64,000 nt of DNA from contig AP025573.1 in NCBI GenBank assembly GCA_022845895.1, forward strand, positions 2,824,501 through 2,888,500. The letters are read 5' to 3'. Numbering within the stretch: the first letter of the stretch is position 1; the number at the start of each line of letters is the position of its first letter. Source of the stretch: Lachnospiraceae bacterium. GTDB taxonomy: Bacteria; Bacillota; Clostridia; Lachnospirales; Lachnospiraceae. Both the position numbers and the translations under genes were made by a program. The notes beneath the pieces are model-generated. The model was not told the DNA's origin, ran no database searches, and was given only the letters and a program-made list of their open reading frames with translations. This document shows positions 10,501 through 17,388 of the stretch, in pieces.

Positions 10501-11152
10501 CATCGACTGGAAGATGCCGGATATCGACGGCATTGAGACTGCCCGGCGCATCCGGGCCATCGTGGGGCCGGAGGTCACCATCATTATTATAACAGCCTAT
10601 GACTGGGCTTCCATCGAGCACGAGGCCACCTTGGCAGGCGTCAATCTGCTGATGAGCAAGCCCATGTTCAAGTCCTCCCTGATCTCCGCCTTCTCCAAGG
10701 CGCTGGGCGAAAAAGAGGAAATCAGTGCAGGGAATAAGCCTGCGGTCTTTGATTTTACCGGACGCCGGATCCTTTTGGTAGAGGACAACGCCATCAACAC
10801 CGAAGTAGCCGTGGCCCTGCTTGAGAGCAAAGGCTTTACCGTGGACACGGCGGAAAACGGGCTGCGGGCAATCGAGCTGTTCAGCAAAACGGAAGCAGGC
10901 TTTTATGACGCCATTTTGATGGATATCCGGATGCCCCAGATGGATGGGCTGGCGGCAGCCAATAATATCCGCCACATGAGCAACGCCGACGCCAAAACCA
11001 TCCCCATCATCGCCATGACCGCCAACGCGTTTGACGACGACATGGAAAAGAGCAAGGCGGCCGGCATGAATGCGCATTTGGCCAAACCCATTGAACCGGA
11101 GCGGCTGTATCAGGTCCTCTATGACTTTATTCTGGGGCAGGAGGAGGAATAG
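7565..11152 (+). CDS. Hybrid sensor histidine kinase: NTF2-like, PAS repeats, HisKA, HATPase, two receivers
   Basis: Residues 1-130 look like a SnoaL/NTF2-fold domain (AWETFQAFCSAWFERR onward). At least two PAS domains with PAC-like ends follow (about 145-410), then further PAS-like sequence. The HisKA box is MSHEIRTPMN with the phospho-His near 686, and the ATPase has NDTGVGIS and GGTGLGLSIS. Two receivers end the protein (ILIDWKMPDIDG with Asp near 980, ILMDIRMPQMDG with Asp near 1120). No membrane segment is evident, so it is probably a cytoplasmic sensor. I prefer ATG 7565, behind AAAGGA, to the in-frame ATG at 7523, because the latter sits beside a GC hairpin (7507-7521) with no ribosome site. 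The HPt gene 3 bp downstream is the likely phosphotransfer partner. Confidence 0.9.
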   Translation: MEKLMTAWETFQAFCSAWFERRSAEEVYPFLGDEFCFVGTGEDEFAHSPKEMREYLERDIQEIPEPFTVELTLFQEQKIAADIRNLSVGMVLSNTQYRWRLRGFFTLVRQQKFWRLRTLWFSEPSSSQQGEEHYPQTLVMENMVRQRQNLLNDSLPGGMMGGYIEEGFPFYFVNNRMLEHLGYADEAEFVADIRGLVTNCMHPDDRAMVDAEVDSQMAGGGQYVVEYRMKKQDGSYIWVHDMGRKITAENGKPAIISVCIDITAQKMAQAEVMHLYNNVPGAVFRCRYDEGFSVVSANDGLYKFLGYTREEFAALGNRMSKVVHPEDLNSVQAKLELDRDRGGTVQDEHRLVCRDGSVKWVSLKAQRLTEDDGNQYFYGVFVDITEEKQVQARVRELYEKEMAYFAQTASAEGSNQGRLNITLDYVESYQSTAGLALFRRGDSYGAAVERLADSAVDPEYGHYIHSVLNRTCVLNDFSNGKADYHFEFLRKKKNGGVFLCSTSFRLHTNPESGDVIAFFYTLDVTEQRMLERMLERVSSLDYDVITEIDLTSGAYRLAVCGREWNPSIPLEGNFQEEIRRVADCCMDEAEQREFLEKLDPAYMRRELARQSSYTFVLELRQNGQKRIKRFQIFYIGEELGRVCMTRADVTNIVRQEQQQKEALAAALAAAEQANAAKTDFLSRMSHEIRTPMNAIIGMSAIAAQAVGDDERVAECISKIGISSRFLLSLINDILDMSRIESGKMLLKNEKIPTEDFINGLNAICYSQAAAKGVEYECIVDPTLNDFYTGDAMKLQQVLLNILSNAIKFTGEGGKVTFSAALHRKSRNGATLRFIVNDTGVGISDSFLLHLFEPFSQESIGTTAQYGGTGLGLSISKNIIDMMGGKITVRSIKGIGSEFTVDVKLGITEEELLRHNRKKTLPNFSALKTLVVDDDVAVCESAVDTLKEMGITAEWVDSGRKAIERVQSMWDTGKHYDMILIDWKMPDIDGIETARRIRAIVGPEVTIIIITAYDWASIEHEATLAGVNLLMSKPMFKSSLISAFSKALGEKEEISAGNKPAVFDFTGRRILLVEDNAINTEVAVALLESKGFTVDTAENGLRAIELFSKTEAGFYDAILMDIRMPQMDGLAAANNIRHMSNADAKTIPIIAMTANAFDDDMEKSKAAGMNAHLAKPIEPERLYQVLYDFILGQEEE

Positions 11153-11155
11153 AAA

Positions 11156-11509
11156 ATGACAGATCTAAAAGAAGTCTTTCAGAAATACGGTGCGGACTAT
11201 GAAACCACAATGGCCCGATTTATGGACAGCGAACAGATGTATTTGAGAATACTCGCCATGCTTCCGCGGGATGAAAATCTGCATAAACTGGACCAGGCAT
11301 TACAAGCCGGCGACTACCAGGCCGCTTTTGACGCGGCCCATGCATTAAAAGGTATGGCCGGCAACCTCGGCCTGGCACCGTTTTATCAGGCGGTCTGCGA
11401 TATCGTGGAACCGCTGCGAGCCGGGGGAAAGCTGGATTACTCTCCCCTGTTTCAGTCTGTTCAGAAGGAGTATGAACAGGCCGCAGCTTTGTTGGAGCTG
11501 CTGAAATAA
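11156..11509 (+). CDS. Stand-alone HPt phosphotransfer protein
   Basis: 117 residues, almost entirely helical, with the HPt signature AHALKGMAGNLG; His in HALKG is the expected phosphoacceptor. The start is ATG 11156 behind AGGAGGA, 3 bp after the hybrid kinase stop, so it is co-translated. Known role of the family: shuttling phosphate between receiver domains. Inferred: it carries phosphate from the two-receiver hybrid kinase to the receiver of the cyclic-di-GMP enzyme at the start of the window. Most of the gene (11220-11509) is also open on the opposite strand as the tail of the glycosyltransferase frame, and there is no terminator between the convergent genes. Confidence 0.88.
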   Translation: MTDLKEVFQKYGADYETTMARFMDSEQMYLRILAMLPRDENLHKLDQALQAGDYQAAFDAAHALKGMAGNLGLAPFYQAVCDIVEPLRAGGKLDYSPLFQSVQKEYEQAAALLELLK

Positions 11510-12254
11510 AAGAAAATATCCGGTTTAAACCGTTGCTTCTTATTCTCTCCGCCTCTGCCTTCGTGATAATCCTTTGCCTCACCATGCTGTCCAGGACCTG
11601 CCCCGCCCGTCTCCTGGCCGCCTCCTTGTCCGTATCCGGAGAGTAAAGAGATGGTGCATTTGGAACTCCTGCCAGCATAGCCGACTCATAATCGGTCAGT
11701 TTTGACGGCTCTTTTCCGAAATAGCCCATAGACGCCTCGTATATGCCATAATAGCCACTGCCGAAATAGACGGTATTGGCATAGAGCTCAAAAATCTCCT
11801 CCTTTGTATATTTGGATTCCACCTCCAGTGCTGCAAATACTTCTGCGAACTTCCGTTCCATCTTTTTATCTTCTGTAAACAGCAGGTTCTTGACAAGCTG
11901 CTGGGTGATGGTGCTTCCGCCTTCCACGAATGCTCCTGCCTTTATATCAGTCCACGCGGCACGGGCAATTGCAAACGGATCAATCCCGCAGTGGTCTTTG
12001 AACCTGTGGTCTTCCGTACATATAGCCGCCTTGATATAAAACTGCGGCAGTTCCATACATGTAGTATATTCTTTTACACCGCGGATGTCCCTGATTCTTT
12101 CATCCAGCGATTTTGCCGCTATCGCTTCCCGATACAGCCCATAACCTTTCCCAGCGTAAAATATACCGGTTCCCATCATTATACAGAGCAGAACAAGCAG
12201 CAGTCCAAAAGCCGCTTTTCTTATACGGTGCCGTGTTTTTCGCTTTCTCTTCAT
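11220..12254 (-). CDS. Monofunctional peptidoglycan glycosyltransferase (GT51) with aberrant antisense-overlapping C-terminus
   Basis: Signal anchor at residues 14-35 (AAFGLLLVLLCIMMGTGIFY), then a complete GT51 domain: EDHRFKDHCGID, GGSTITQQLVKN, RKFAEVFAALEVESKYTKEE, FGSGYYGIYEASMGYFGK and LAGVPNAPSLYSP. The enzyme would polymerise lipid II glycan strands outside the membrane. The family domain ends near residue 235 (QVLDSMVRQRIITKAEAERI). About 95 further low-complexity, basic residues are encoded antisense to the HPt gene and resemble no protein. The natural stop has probably been lost at a junction near 11510-11532. Start 12254 is favoured by AAGGG nine bases upstream; 12263 is also in frame. 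It is last in the minus-strand ABC/two-component unit, 33 bp after the permease. Confidence 0.8.
   Translation of the reverse strand: MKRKRKTRHRIRKAAFGLLLVLLCIMMGTGIFYAGKGYGLYREAIAAKSLDERIRDIRGVKEYTTCMELPQFYIKAAICTEDHRFKDHCGIDPFAIARAAWTDIKAGAFVEGGSTITQQLVKNLLFTEDKKMERKFAEVFAALEVESKYTKEEIFELYANTVYFGSGYYGIYEASMGYFGKEPSKLTDYESAMLAGVPNAPSLYSPDTDKEAARRRAGQVLDSMVRQRIITKAEAERIRSNGLNRIFSFISAAPTKLRPVHTPSEQTETGESNPAFPRLAAVPRYRRPPDKTVPGRGCRPYLLMHGPRQKRPGSRRLVMPGPVYADFHPAEAWRVFSNTSVRCP
11521..11532. other. 12-bp perfect palindrome at the junction of opposed genes
   Basis: CGGTTTAAACCG lies 11 bp after the HPt stop, exactly where the glycosyltransferase frame passes from family-like sequence into sequence antisense to the HPt gene. 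It may be a joint or a chance palindrome. Confidence 0.3.
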
Positions 12255-12287
12255 GTCCTCCATCCCTTCCCGGCTGCCTGCAGAGGT

Positions 12288-14828
12288 TTAAATAATGTCA
12301 TCCCGAAGTGCATCAATAATGTTCTCTTTCTTTATCTTGCTGACAGCGTACAGCATTGTAATGAAGATGACCAGGAACACGCCCAAAATGCTGGCTCCGA
12401 TGCTGGACCATGGAAATGTATACCTGACCTGCCCGCCGCCAGCGTCCAACCCTACATAGATAAGCCATGACAGAATCCCGGCAGCAGGAAGGCCGATAAG
12501 CATGGTCCGATATCCATAGAGTGCACACTCGAAGCGCATCATCTTATTGAAATCCCGGTCGGACATGCCCACGGAACGCAGCATGGCAAGCTCCCGTCTA
12601 CGCAGCTTGATGTTGGTAGCGATAGTGTTGAATACATTCGCGACTGCAATCAGCGTCATCATAATGACAAAGATGGCTGTAAACAGATTGACGACAAATA
12701 ATATATTCCGGTTTTCCTCAAGCAGCTGATGGACATTATATAAGGTATACCCGGCGGTAACGCCTGTCCCGTCGATTATCGCCTTCATCTGCTCCACAGA
12801 CTTTCCCGGATTATCTGACCAGAATGTCAGGCCCAGCTTCTCAGGGGCACTTAGCATATCAAACTGGGACTTCATGCTGTAAGGGACGACCGCCATGAAA
12901 GTGTATCCCTTCACTTCAGACGGCTCCACCGGCGGAGGATCCAGCGGATACGTATCTGCAAATGTCGCATGGATTGTCTTAGACTGTCCGCCGGATGGCG
13001 CGGCAAGCTTAAGATCCGCGGAGCGGCTTTTGAATAAATCCTCGCTCGCTGTCTTTTTACCTACGACAATAACATTTCCATCCTGCCCGCTGCCATTTAC
13101 CGCCGGCAGGTCCAGGCTATCAACGAATTCTTTGTAGATGCCATCTTCAATGAACTGGACATCCATCTTAAGATCTGCTGTCTCACCAGTCTCATCCATA
13201 CCGGAAGTCTCCTGGCAGCTGTCCCAGAATTCCCTGGTAAGGCTGCTTTTGTCCACCTCGCAGGAATAAGTGGCGAGCGCCTGATAATTGCTTTTGGTGA
13301 TTCCATCCGCTCTCTCCAGATCGTCATAGAGCCGGAGCACGTCATTTTCTTTCATATCTTTCGTATAGAATAAGATATCACCGTCGATTTCCACAGACGA
13401 CCGTTCTCCTATCTGGCCCAGATAGGTCCGGAATGCACCTGCAGACACGAACAGCACGACGCTTAACGTAAGTGACAGGACGATGCTTCTGTAACGCCGC
13501 TTATTTCTCTTAAAGTTCTTTATCGCAAGCATTCCTTCCAGGCCGTACACGCGCCTCATGAATCTTGATGTCTTGATAGCTCTCGCTTCGACTTTCACTT
13601 CATTCGTCTGCCGGATGCACTCCATCACCGGCATAGCGGCTGCTTTCCTCGCCGGAATATAGGCTGATATCAAAATAGTAGCCAGGCTGATAACTGCTGC
13701 TGCCACAAGGGCTGGAATCGATACCTTCAACGTCAGCTGTACGTTGTCATACAGAATGTTTGTGAAGTTCTTGGATACCAGCGAAAGAACAAGCCAGATG
13801 CTTGGAATGCCAATGAGCATACCAAGCGGAATACCGACAGCACCGATGCAGAACCCCTCAAACAGAACAGAATTACGCAGCTGCTTTTCCGTGGCCCCTG
13901 CGGACATAAGAATACCGAACTGGTGCGTCCGTTCGTTTAACGATATATGGAACGAATTATAAATCAGGAACACGGAACCGAGCATCACAAGTGCTACCAG
14001 TATGCCCCCGGCCGCATAGAGCAGCGCATTAAACAGCTTATCATCCGAAAAACCCATGAAACGCAGTACATCATCATTCAGGAAATAATCATGCCCTTCT
14101 GCAACCTCTTCTGCATATGCATGGACCTCTGCCGGGTTCTTCAGCGTGACAAAGGTACTGAAGCCGTGTGACGAAGCTTCTGCATCTGCCTTTGTTATCA
14201 ACGTATAGCCGGGAGCTGCAATCTCTTCAAAAGCAGGCCTCTGACAGATGCCTGTGACGGTGTATGTCCGCTCTGTTTCCACATCCAGCGTCTCTTTCCC
14301 GGGGACATACGCGTCATGCTGGTTCAGCGTTCCCCCTTTGTTCTGCCTCGTTCCCACAGATAGAGTCAGCGTATCGCCGACCGATATCCTGACGCCGCCG
14401 TTCGAGGCAACATGGGCCGGTACCAGAATCTCCTTGCTGTTTTCCGGCAATCTGCCTGTAATCAGAGACACGGGCAGTGTGTCAAAGGTCTTGTTGTCGA
14501 AACCTGCGATAAACAGGTATGGCTTGTCGGGATTTATGCCGTCTTCGAGCGCGGCATAGCCTATATTCTCAAATGAAGCCACATTGGCAGCCCTGCCGTC
14601 TTCTGCCTGGCTGTCCGCAAAAGAGGCATCCGAATCGGTAAATGCGACATGCCAATCCCCGTATTTTGCAATCGCTCCATTTATGACATAGCTCTGCAAA
14701 GATACGGCAAATGTGGCGACGGCCGTAATCATAGCTGCGGACAGCGCTACCCCGATGATTGTGACGAAGGTCCGTGTGCGGCCTTTCTTCAGCCCCTGGA
14801 ACGCAACTTTATGAAAGATGTTCATCAT
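12288..14828 (-). CDS. ABC transporter permease, double FtsX/MacB type
   Basis: 846 residues. TM1 is near residues 17-38 (VTIIGVALSAAMITAVATF). A large extracytoplasmic domain is followed by an FtsX core (about 265-395), a second N-terminal-like unit (RRYRSIVLSLTLSVVLFVSAG), another extracellular domain and a final FtsX core (about 715-835). Known: FtsX permeases of this size act with a LolD/MacB-type ATPase in lipoprotein or peptide export or in antimicrobial peptide resistance, rather than nutrient uptake. The start overlaps the ATPase stop by 4 bp (ATGA), so they are translationally coupled. With the adjacent two-component genes, an envelope-stress or bacteriocin-defence role is inferred; the substrate is unknown. 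Confidence 0.9.
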   Translation of the reverse strand: MMNIFHKVAFQGLKKGRTRTFVTIIGVALSAAMITAVATFAVSLQSYVINGAIAKYGDWHVAFTDSDASFADSQAEDGRAANVASFENIGYAALEDGINPDKPYLFIAGFDNKTFDTLPVSLITGRLPENSKEILVPAHVASNGGVRISVGDTLTLSVGTRQNKGGTLNQHDAYVPGKETLDVETERTYTVTGICQRPAFEEIAAPGYTLITKADAEASSHGFSTFVTLKNPAEVHAYAEEVAEGHDYFLNDDVLRFMGFSDDKLFNALLYAAGGILVALVMLGSVFLIYNSFHISLNERTHQFGILMSAGATEKQLRNSVLFEGFCIGAVGIPLGMLIGIPSIWLVLSLVSKNFTNILYDNVQLTLKVSIPALVAAAVISLATILISAYIPARKAAAMPVMECIRQTNEVKVEARAIKTSRFMRRVYGLEGMLAIKNFKRNKRRYRSIVLSLTLSVVLFVSAGAFRTYLGQIGERSSVEIDGDILFYTKDMKENDVLRLYDDLERADGITKSNYQALATYSCEVDKSSLTREFWDSCQETSGMDETGETADLKMDVQFIEDGIYKEFVDSLDLPAVNGSGQDGNVIVVGKKTASEDLFKSRSADLKLAAPSGGQSKTIHATFADTYPLDPPPVEPSEVKGYTFMAVVPYSMKSQFDMLSAPEKLGLTFWSDNPGKSVEQMKAIIDGTGVTAGYTLYNVHQLLEENRNILFVVNLFTAIFVIMMTLIAVANVFNTIATNIKLRRRELAMLRSVGMSDRDFNKMMRFECALYGYRTMLIGLPAAGILSWLIYVGLDAGGGQVRYTFPWSSIGASILGVFLVIFITMLYAVSKIKKENIIDALRDDII

Positions 14829-15511
14829 CTCGACACCTGCCTCTCGTCCCGCACTATTCTCCCATCTGCGATGGTGATGATGCGGTCCGCCTGTAAGGCG
14901 ATGTTCTCGTCATGGGTGACGAGAATCAAAGTCTGTCCATACTTCTGGTTGCTTTCTTTCAGCAGACGGATGATTTCCTGTCCGTTACGGCTGTCCAGGC
15001 TTCCTGTCGGTTCATCGGCCAGGCAGACCTGGGGCGCGTTCATCAGGGCACGGCCGATGGCGACGCGCTGCTGCTGGCCGCCGGAAAGCTGATTGGGCAG
15101 ATGCGCTTTCCTTTCTTGCAGGCCGAGAAGTTCCAACAGATCGTTCAGCCGTTCTCTGTTCACTTTCCGCTTATCCATCAGAACCGGCAGCGTTATATTC
15201 TCGACCACGTTCAATGTAGGTATGAGATTGTGGAACTGATAGATGAGCCCGACCTGCCGCCTGCGGAAAACAGCCAGATTCTCATTGCTCTGGGCATATA
15301 CATCCTGCCCGTTCAGATACACCTTTCCTCCCGTCGGCACATCCACGCCGGCAATGGCATGAAGCAGTGTGGACTTGCCGGAACCTGAGGAACCGATGAT
15401 TGCGGTAAACTCCCCTTTTCCGATAGTAAGCGATACATGGTCCAATGCAGTGACCTGGCTATCACCTTTGCCGTATACCTTGCACAGATCTGCAACTCTT
15501 AAAAACTCCAT
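14825..15511 (-). CDS. ABC transporter ATP-binding protein (LolD/MacB family)
   Basis: 228 residues, the usual length. Walker A is GSSGSGKST, the Q-loop is followed by YQFHNLIP, the signature is LSGGQQQRVAIGRAL, Walker B is VCLADEPT and the switch His is in LVTHDE. It powers the FtsX permease encoded directly downstream. It starts at ATG 15511 behind AAGGAGG. The 120-bp gap to the upstream kinase gene carries a candidate response-regulator-controlled promoter (15582-15625), so the transporter is probably induced by the two-component pair. Confidence 0.92.
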   Translation of the reverse strand: MEFLRVADLCKVYGKGDSQVTALDHVSLTIGKGEFTAIIGSSGSGKSTLLHAIAGVDVPTGGKVYLNGQDVYAQSNENLAVFRRRQVGLIYQFHNLIPTLNVVENITLPVLMDKRKVNRERLNDLLELLGLQERKAHLPNQLSGGQQQRVAIGRALMNAPQVCLADEPTGSLDSRNGQEIIRLLKESNQKYGQTLILVTHDENIALQADRIITIADGRIVRDERQVSR

Positions 15512-15581
15512 TATGTGAGCCTCCTTCTATAAATCTGTCCAATTCCTGCCTGTGAATCCGGCCGGTCCTGAACTTACTCAT

Positions 15582-15625
15582 ATAATAGAACAGTACCCTT
15601 ACATCTTCGTGACTTTTTGGTGACT
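15582..15625 (-). promoter_or_regulatory. Candidate response-regulator-dependent promoter of the ABC operon
   Basis: On the minus strand a -10 like TATTAT (15582-15587) has no recognisable -35. Instead, two direct repeats (GTGACT on the plus strand at 15609-15614 and 15620-15625), 11 bp apart, cover the -35 zone. Direct repeats one helical turn apart over the -35 are typical for OmpR-family activators, so the regulator encoded upstream is the obvious candidate. Confidence 0.4.
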
Positions 15626-15631
15626 GATTCG

Positions 15632-16621
15632 TCACTTAGGGAATCGAATCGTAAATAAGGCCCCGCCCTGGGGATGGTTTCTTGCGGTTACCGTCCCGCC
15701 CTGACGGGTGATGATCGTCTTGCACAGGGCCAGCCCGATGCCATATCCTGACGCATCAGAATTCTTTCCACGATAAAACCTGTCAAAGAGATGGGGCAAG
15801 TCTTCTTTCTCGATGCCCTTCCCGCTGTCACGGAGAGTAATCTCCGTATAGAGGGGGGTATCGGAACAGCCAATATCTATCTTGCCGTTATCGCCCGCAC
15901 CTTCGATACAGTTTTTCAGAATGTTCTGCACAGCTTCCGAAAGCCACCCTGAATCGCCTGACACCACCGTTCCTGCCGGCACGTCCGTCCGCACCTGTAT
16001 ATCGTGCAGTTCCATTGATATCTGGAACGGGCGCAGCGAAGCATCTATGAGGCTTTCCACGTCAACCGGCCCAATACGGAACACTACGATGCCTGCGTCC
16101 AGACGGGACAGCTTGAGCAGGGAAGTGATGAGCCATTCCATCTGGATAAACAGTTCCTCCGTCTCCCGGAGCAACGCTTTCCGCTCCTGTTCTACCGGGT
16201 TATTCTTCAACAGCGACAGGATGAGGTTTGCGGAAGTAAGCGGCGTACGAAGCTGGTGCGCGATATCGGCAAGAGATTCCGCCAGATGGCTCTTCTCTTT
16301 TTTCAGGGCCTCGTTCTGTTCCCTGATACGCAGCGTCATTTTGGTGATTTCACTTTGGAGGATGGAAAGCTCTCCTTCTTCTGACTCACTGATATACAGA
16401 TAATCTGCATTATGGAGCACGAGGTCGATCTGGTCGGAAATCTGTGCGATGCTTTTGTACCGGGCCCTTGTGAATGTAAAAAATACGGCACCAAAGGCGG
16501 CGGCGGAAACAAGGGCCATGATTCCGGCCGCCGGATTGATGAAGAATCCCATCGCAGCTGTAGCGGCAGCTATGATGGAAAACAATACGGTAAGCCGTCG
16601 GATCTCTCTATTGCGAAACAT
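15632..16621 (-). CDS. Membrane sensor histidine kinase
   Basis: 329 residues. Two close membrane segments (about 10-27 and 33-52) leave almost no extracellular loop, the layout of intramembrane-sensing kinases of the BceS type. A linker helix leads to the HisKA box (AHQLRTPLTSA, phospho-His 122). The ATPase domain has N-box NILKNCIEGA, LRDSGKGIEKED and GYGIGLALC. The gene start overlaps the response-regulator stop by 14 bp. Known: kinases of this kind sense the state of a partner ABC transporter rather than a ligand. Inferred: it monitors the FtsX transporter encoded downstream. Confidence 0.9.
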   Translation of the reverse strand: MFRNREIRRLTVLFSIIAAATAAMGFFINPAAGIMALVSAAAFGAVFFTFTRARYKSIAQISDQIDLVLHNADYLYISESEEGELSILQSEITKMTLRIREQNEALKKEKSHLAESLADIAHQLRTPLTSANLILSLLKNNPVEQERKALLRETEELFIQMEWLITSLLKLSRLDAGIVVFRIGPVDVESLIDASLRPFQISMELHDIQVRTDVPAGTVVSGDSGWLSEAVQNILKNCIEGAGDNGKIDIGCSDTPLYTEITLRDSGKGIEKEDLPHLFDRFYRGKNSDASGYGIGLALCKTIITRQGGTVTARNHPQGGALFTIRFPK

Positions 16622-17294
16622 AGCTGCCTCCCAGCCTGTAGCCTATGCCCCTGACAGTCAGGATGATATGCGGATCTGCAGGGTTATCCTCAATCTTTTC
16701 CCTCAGCCGCTTGATATAAACCGTCAGTGTATTATTATTGACAAATTCGCCTGCAGCATCCCATAATTCATCCAACAGTCTGTCCCTCGTGACAATACTC
16801 TCAGGATTGTTGATAAAGACAAGGAGCAGGCGGTATTCCAAAGCGGACAGGAAAACCTCTTTGCCGTCTTTTTTTACGATTCCGCCCGCCGTATCTACAG
16901 AAAGCCCGCATATTTCAAACGCAGACGGGACCCGCCCTGATTTGCGCAGGGCGGCTTCTATCCGGGCAACCAGTTCGCGCGGCCTGAAAGGCTTGGTGAT
17001 ATAATCGTCCGCGCCCATGTTAAGTCCGGTCACAACACTCGCCTCATCTCCGGATGCCGTCAGAAAGATGACCGGTATATCCTGCGCCTGCCTGATCTCG
17101 GTGCAGACCGCAAAGCCATTGCCGTCAGGCAGGGATATGTCCACCAGGGCCAGATCGAATCTGTCCTCCGCAATCATTCCGGCAGCTTCTCTCTGTGTAG
17201 AGGCACGGCTGACCAGGAAGCCTTCCGAGCGCAGCAGCCGGGCAAGATTTTTCGCGATTTCTCTATCGTCCTCGACCAAAAATATCTTTTTCAT
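16608..17294 (-). CDS. OmpR/PhoB-family response regulator
   Basis: 228 residues. The receiver has acidic pair EDD at 8-10, phospho-Asp in LVDISLPDGNG near 52, Thr in LTASGD and Lys in ITKPF. The C-terminal winged helix has LSALEYRLL, DRLLDELWD and the VYIKRLREKI recognition helix with RGIGYRL. It is the first gene of the minus-strand unit, cotranscribed with the kinase. Its likely target is the ABC promoter 1 kb downstream. The 94 bp between it and the hcp stop holds no other gene. Confidence 0.93.
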   Translation of the reverse strand: MKKIFLVEDDREIAKNLARLLRSEGFLVSRASTQREAAGMIAEDRFDLALVDISLPDGNGFAVCTEIRQAQDIPVIFLTASGDEASVVTGLNMGADDYITKPFRPRELVARIEAALRKSGRVPSAFEICGLSVDTAGGIVKKDGKEVFLSALEYRLLLVFINNPESIVTRDRLLDELWDAAGEFVNNNTLTVYIKRLREKIEDNPADPHIILTVRGIGYRLGGSYVSQ

Positions 17295-17388
17295 ATATTA
17301 TTATCTCCTTTGAAACGTTAAACACTATTATATCCCAACAGTATCGATAAGACAATGTCATCCGCTTCCAGGAGCAGAAGGTAATGAT

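Noticed and set aside
7655..11077. Minus-strand open frames of 434, 205 and 454 codons
   Set aside because: They lie wholly inside the hybrid kinase gene, lack domain motifs and reflect codon-position base bias.
15512..15631. Small gene between the histidine kinase and ABC ATPase genes
   Set aside because: No start with ribosome site and no frame of useful length; the stretch is better explained as a regulated promoter.
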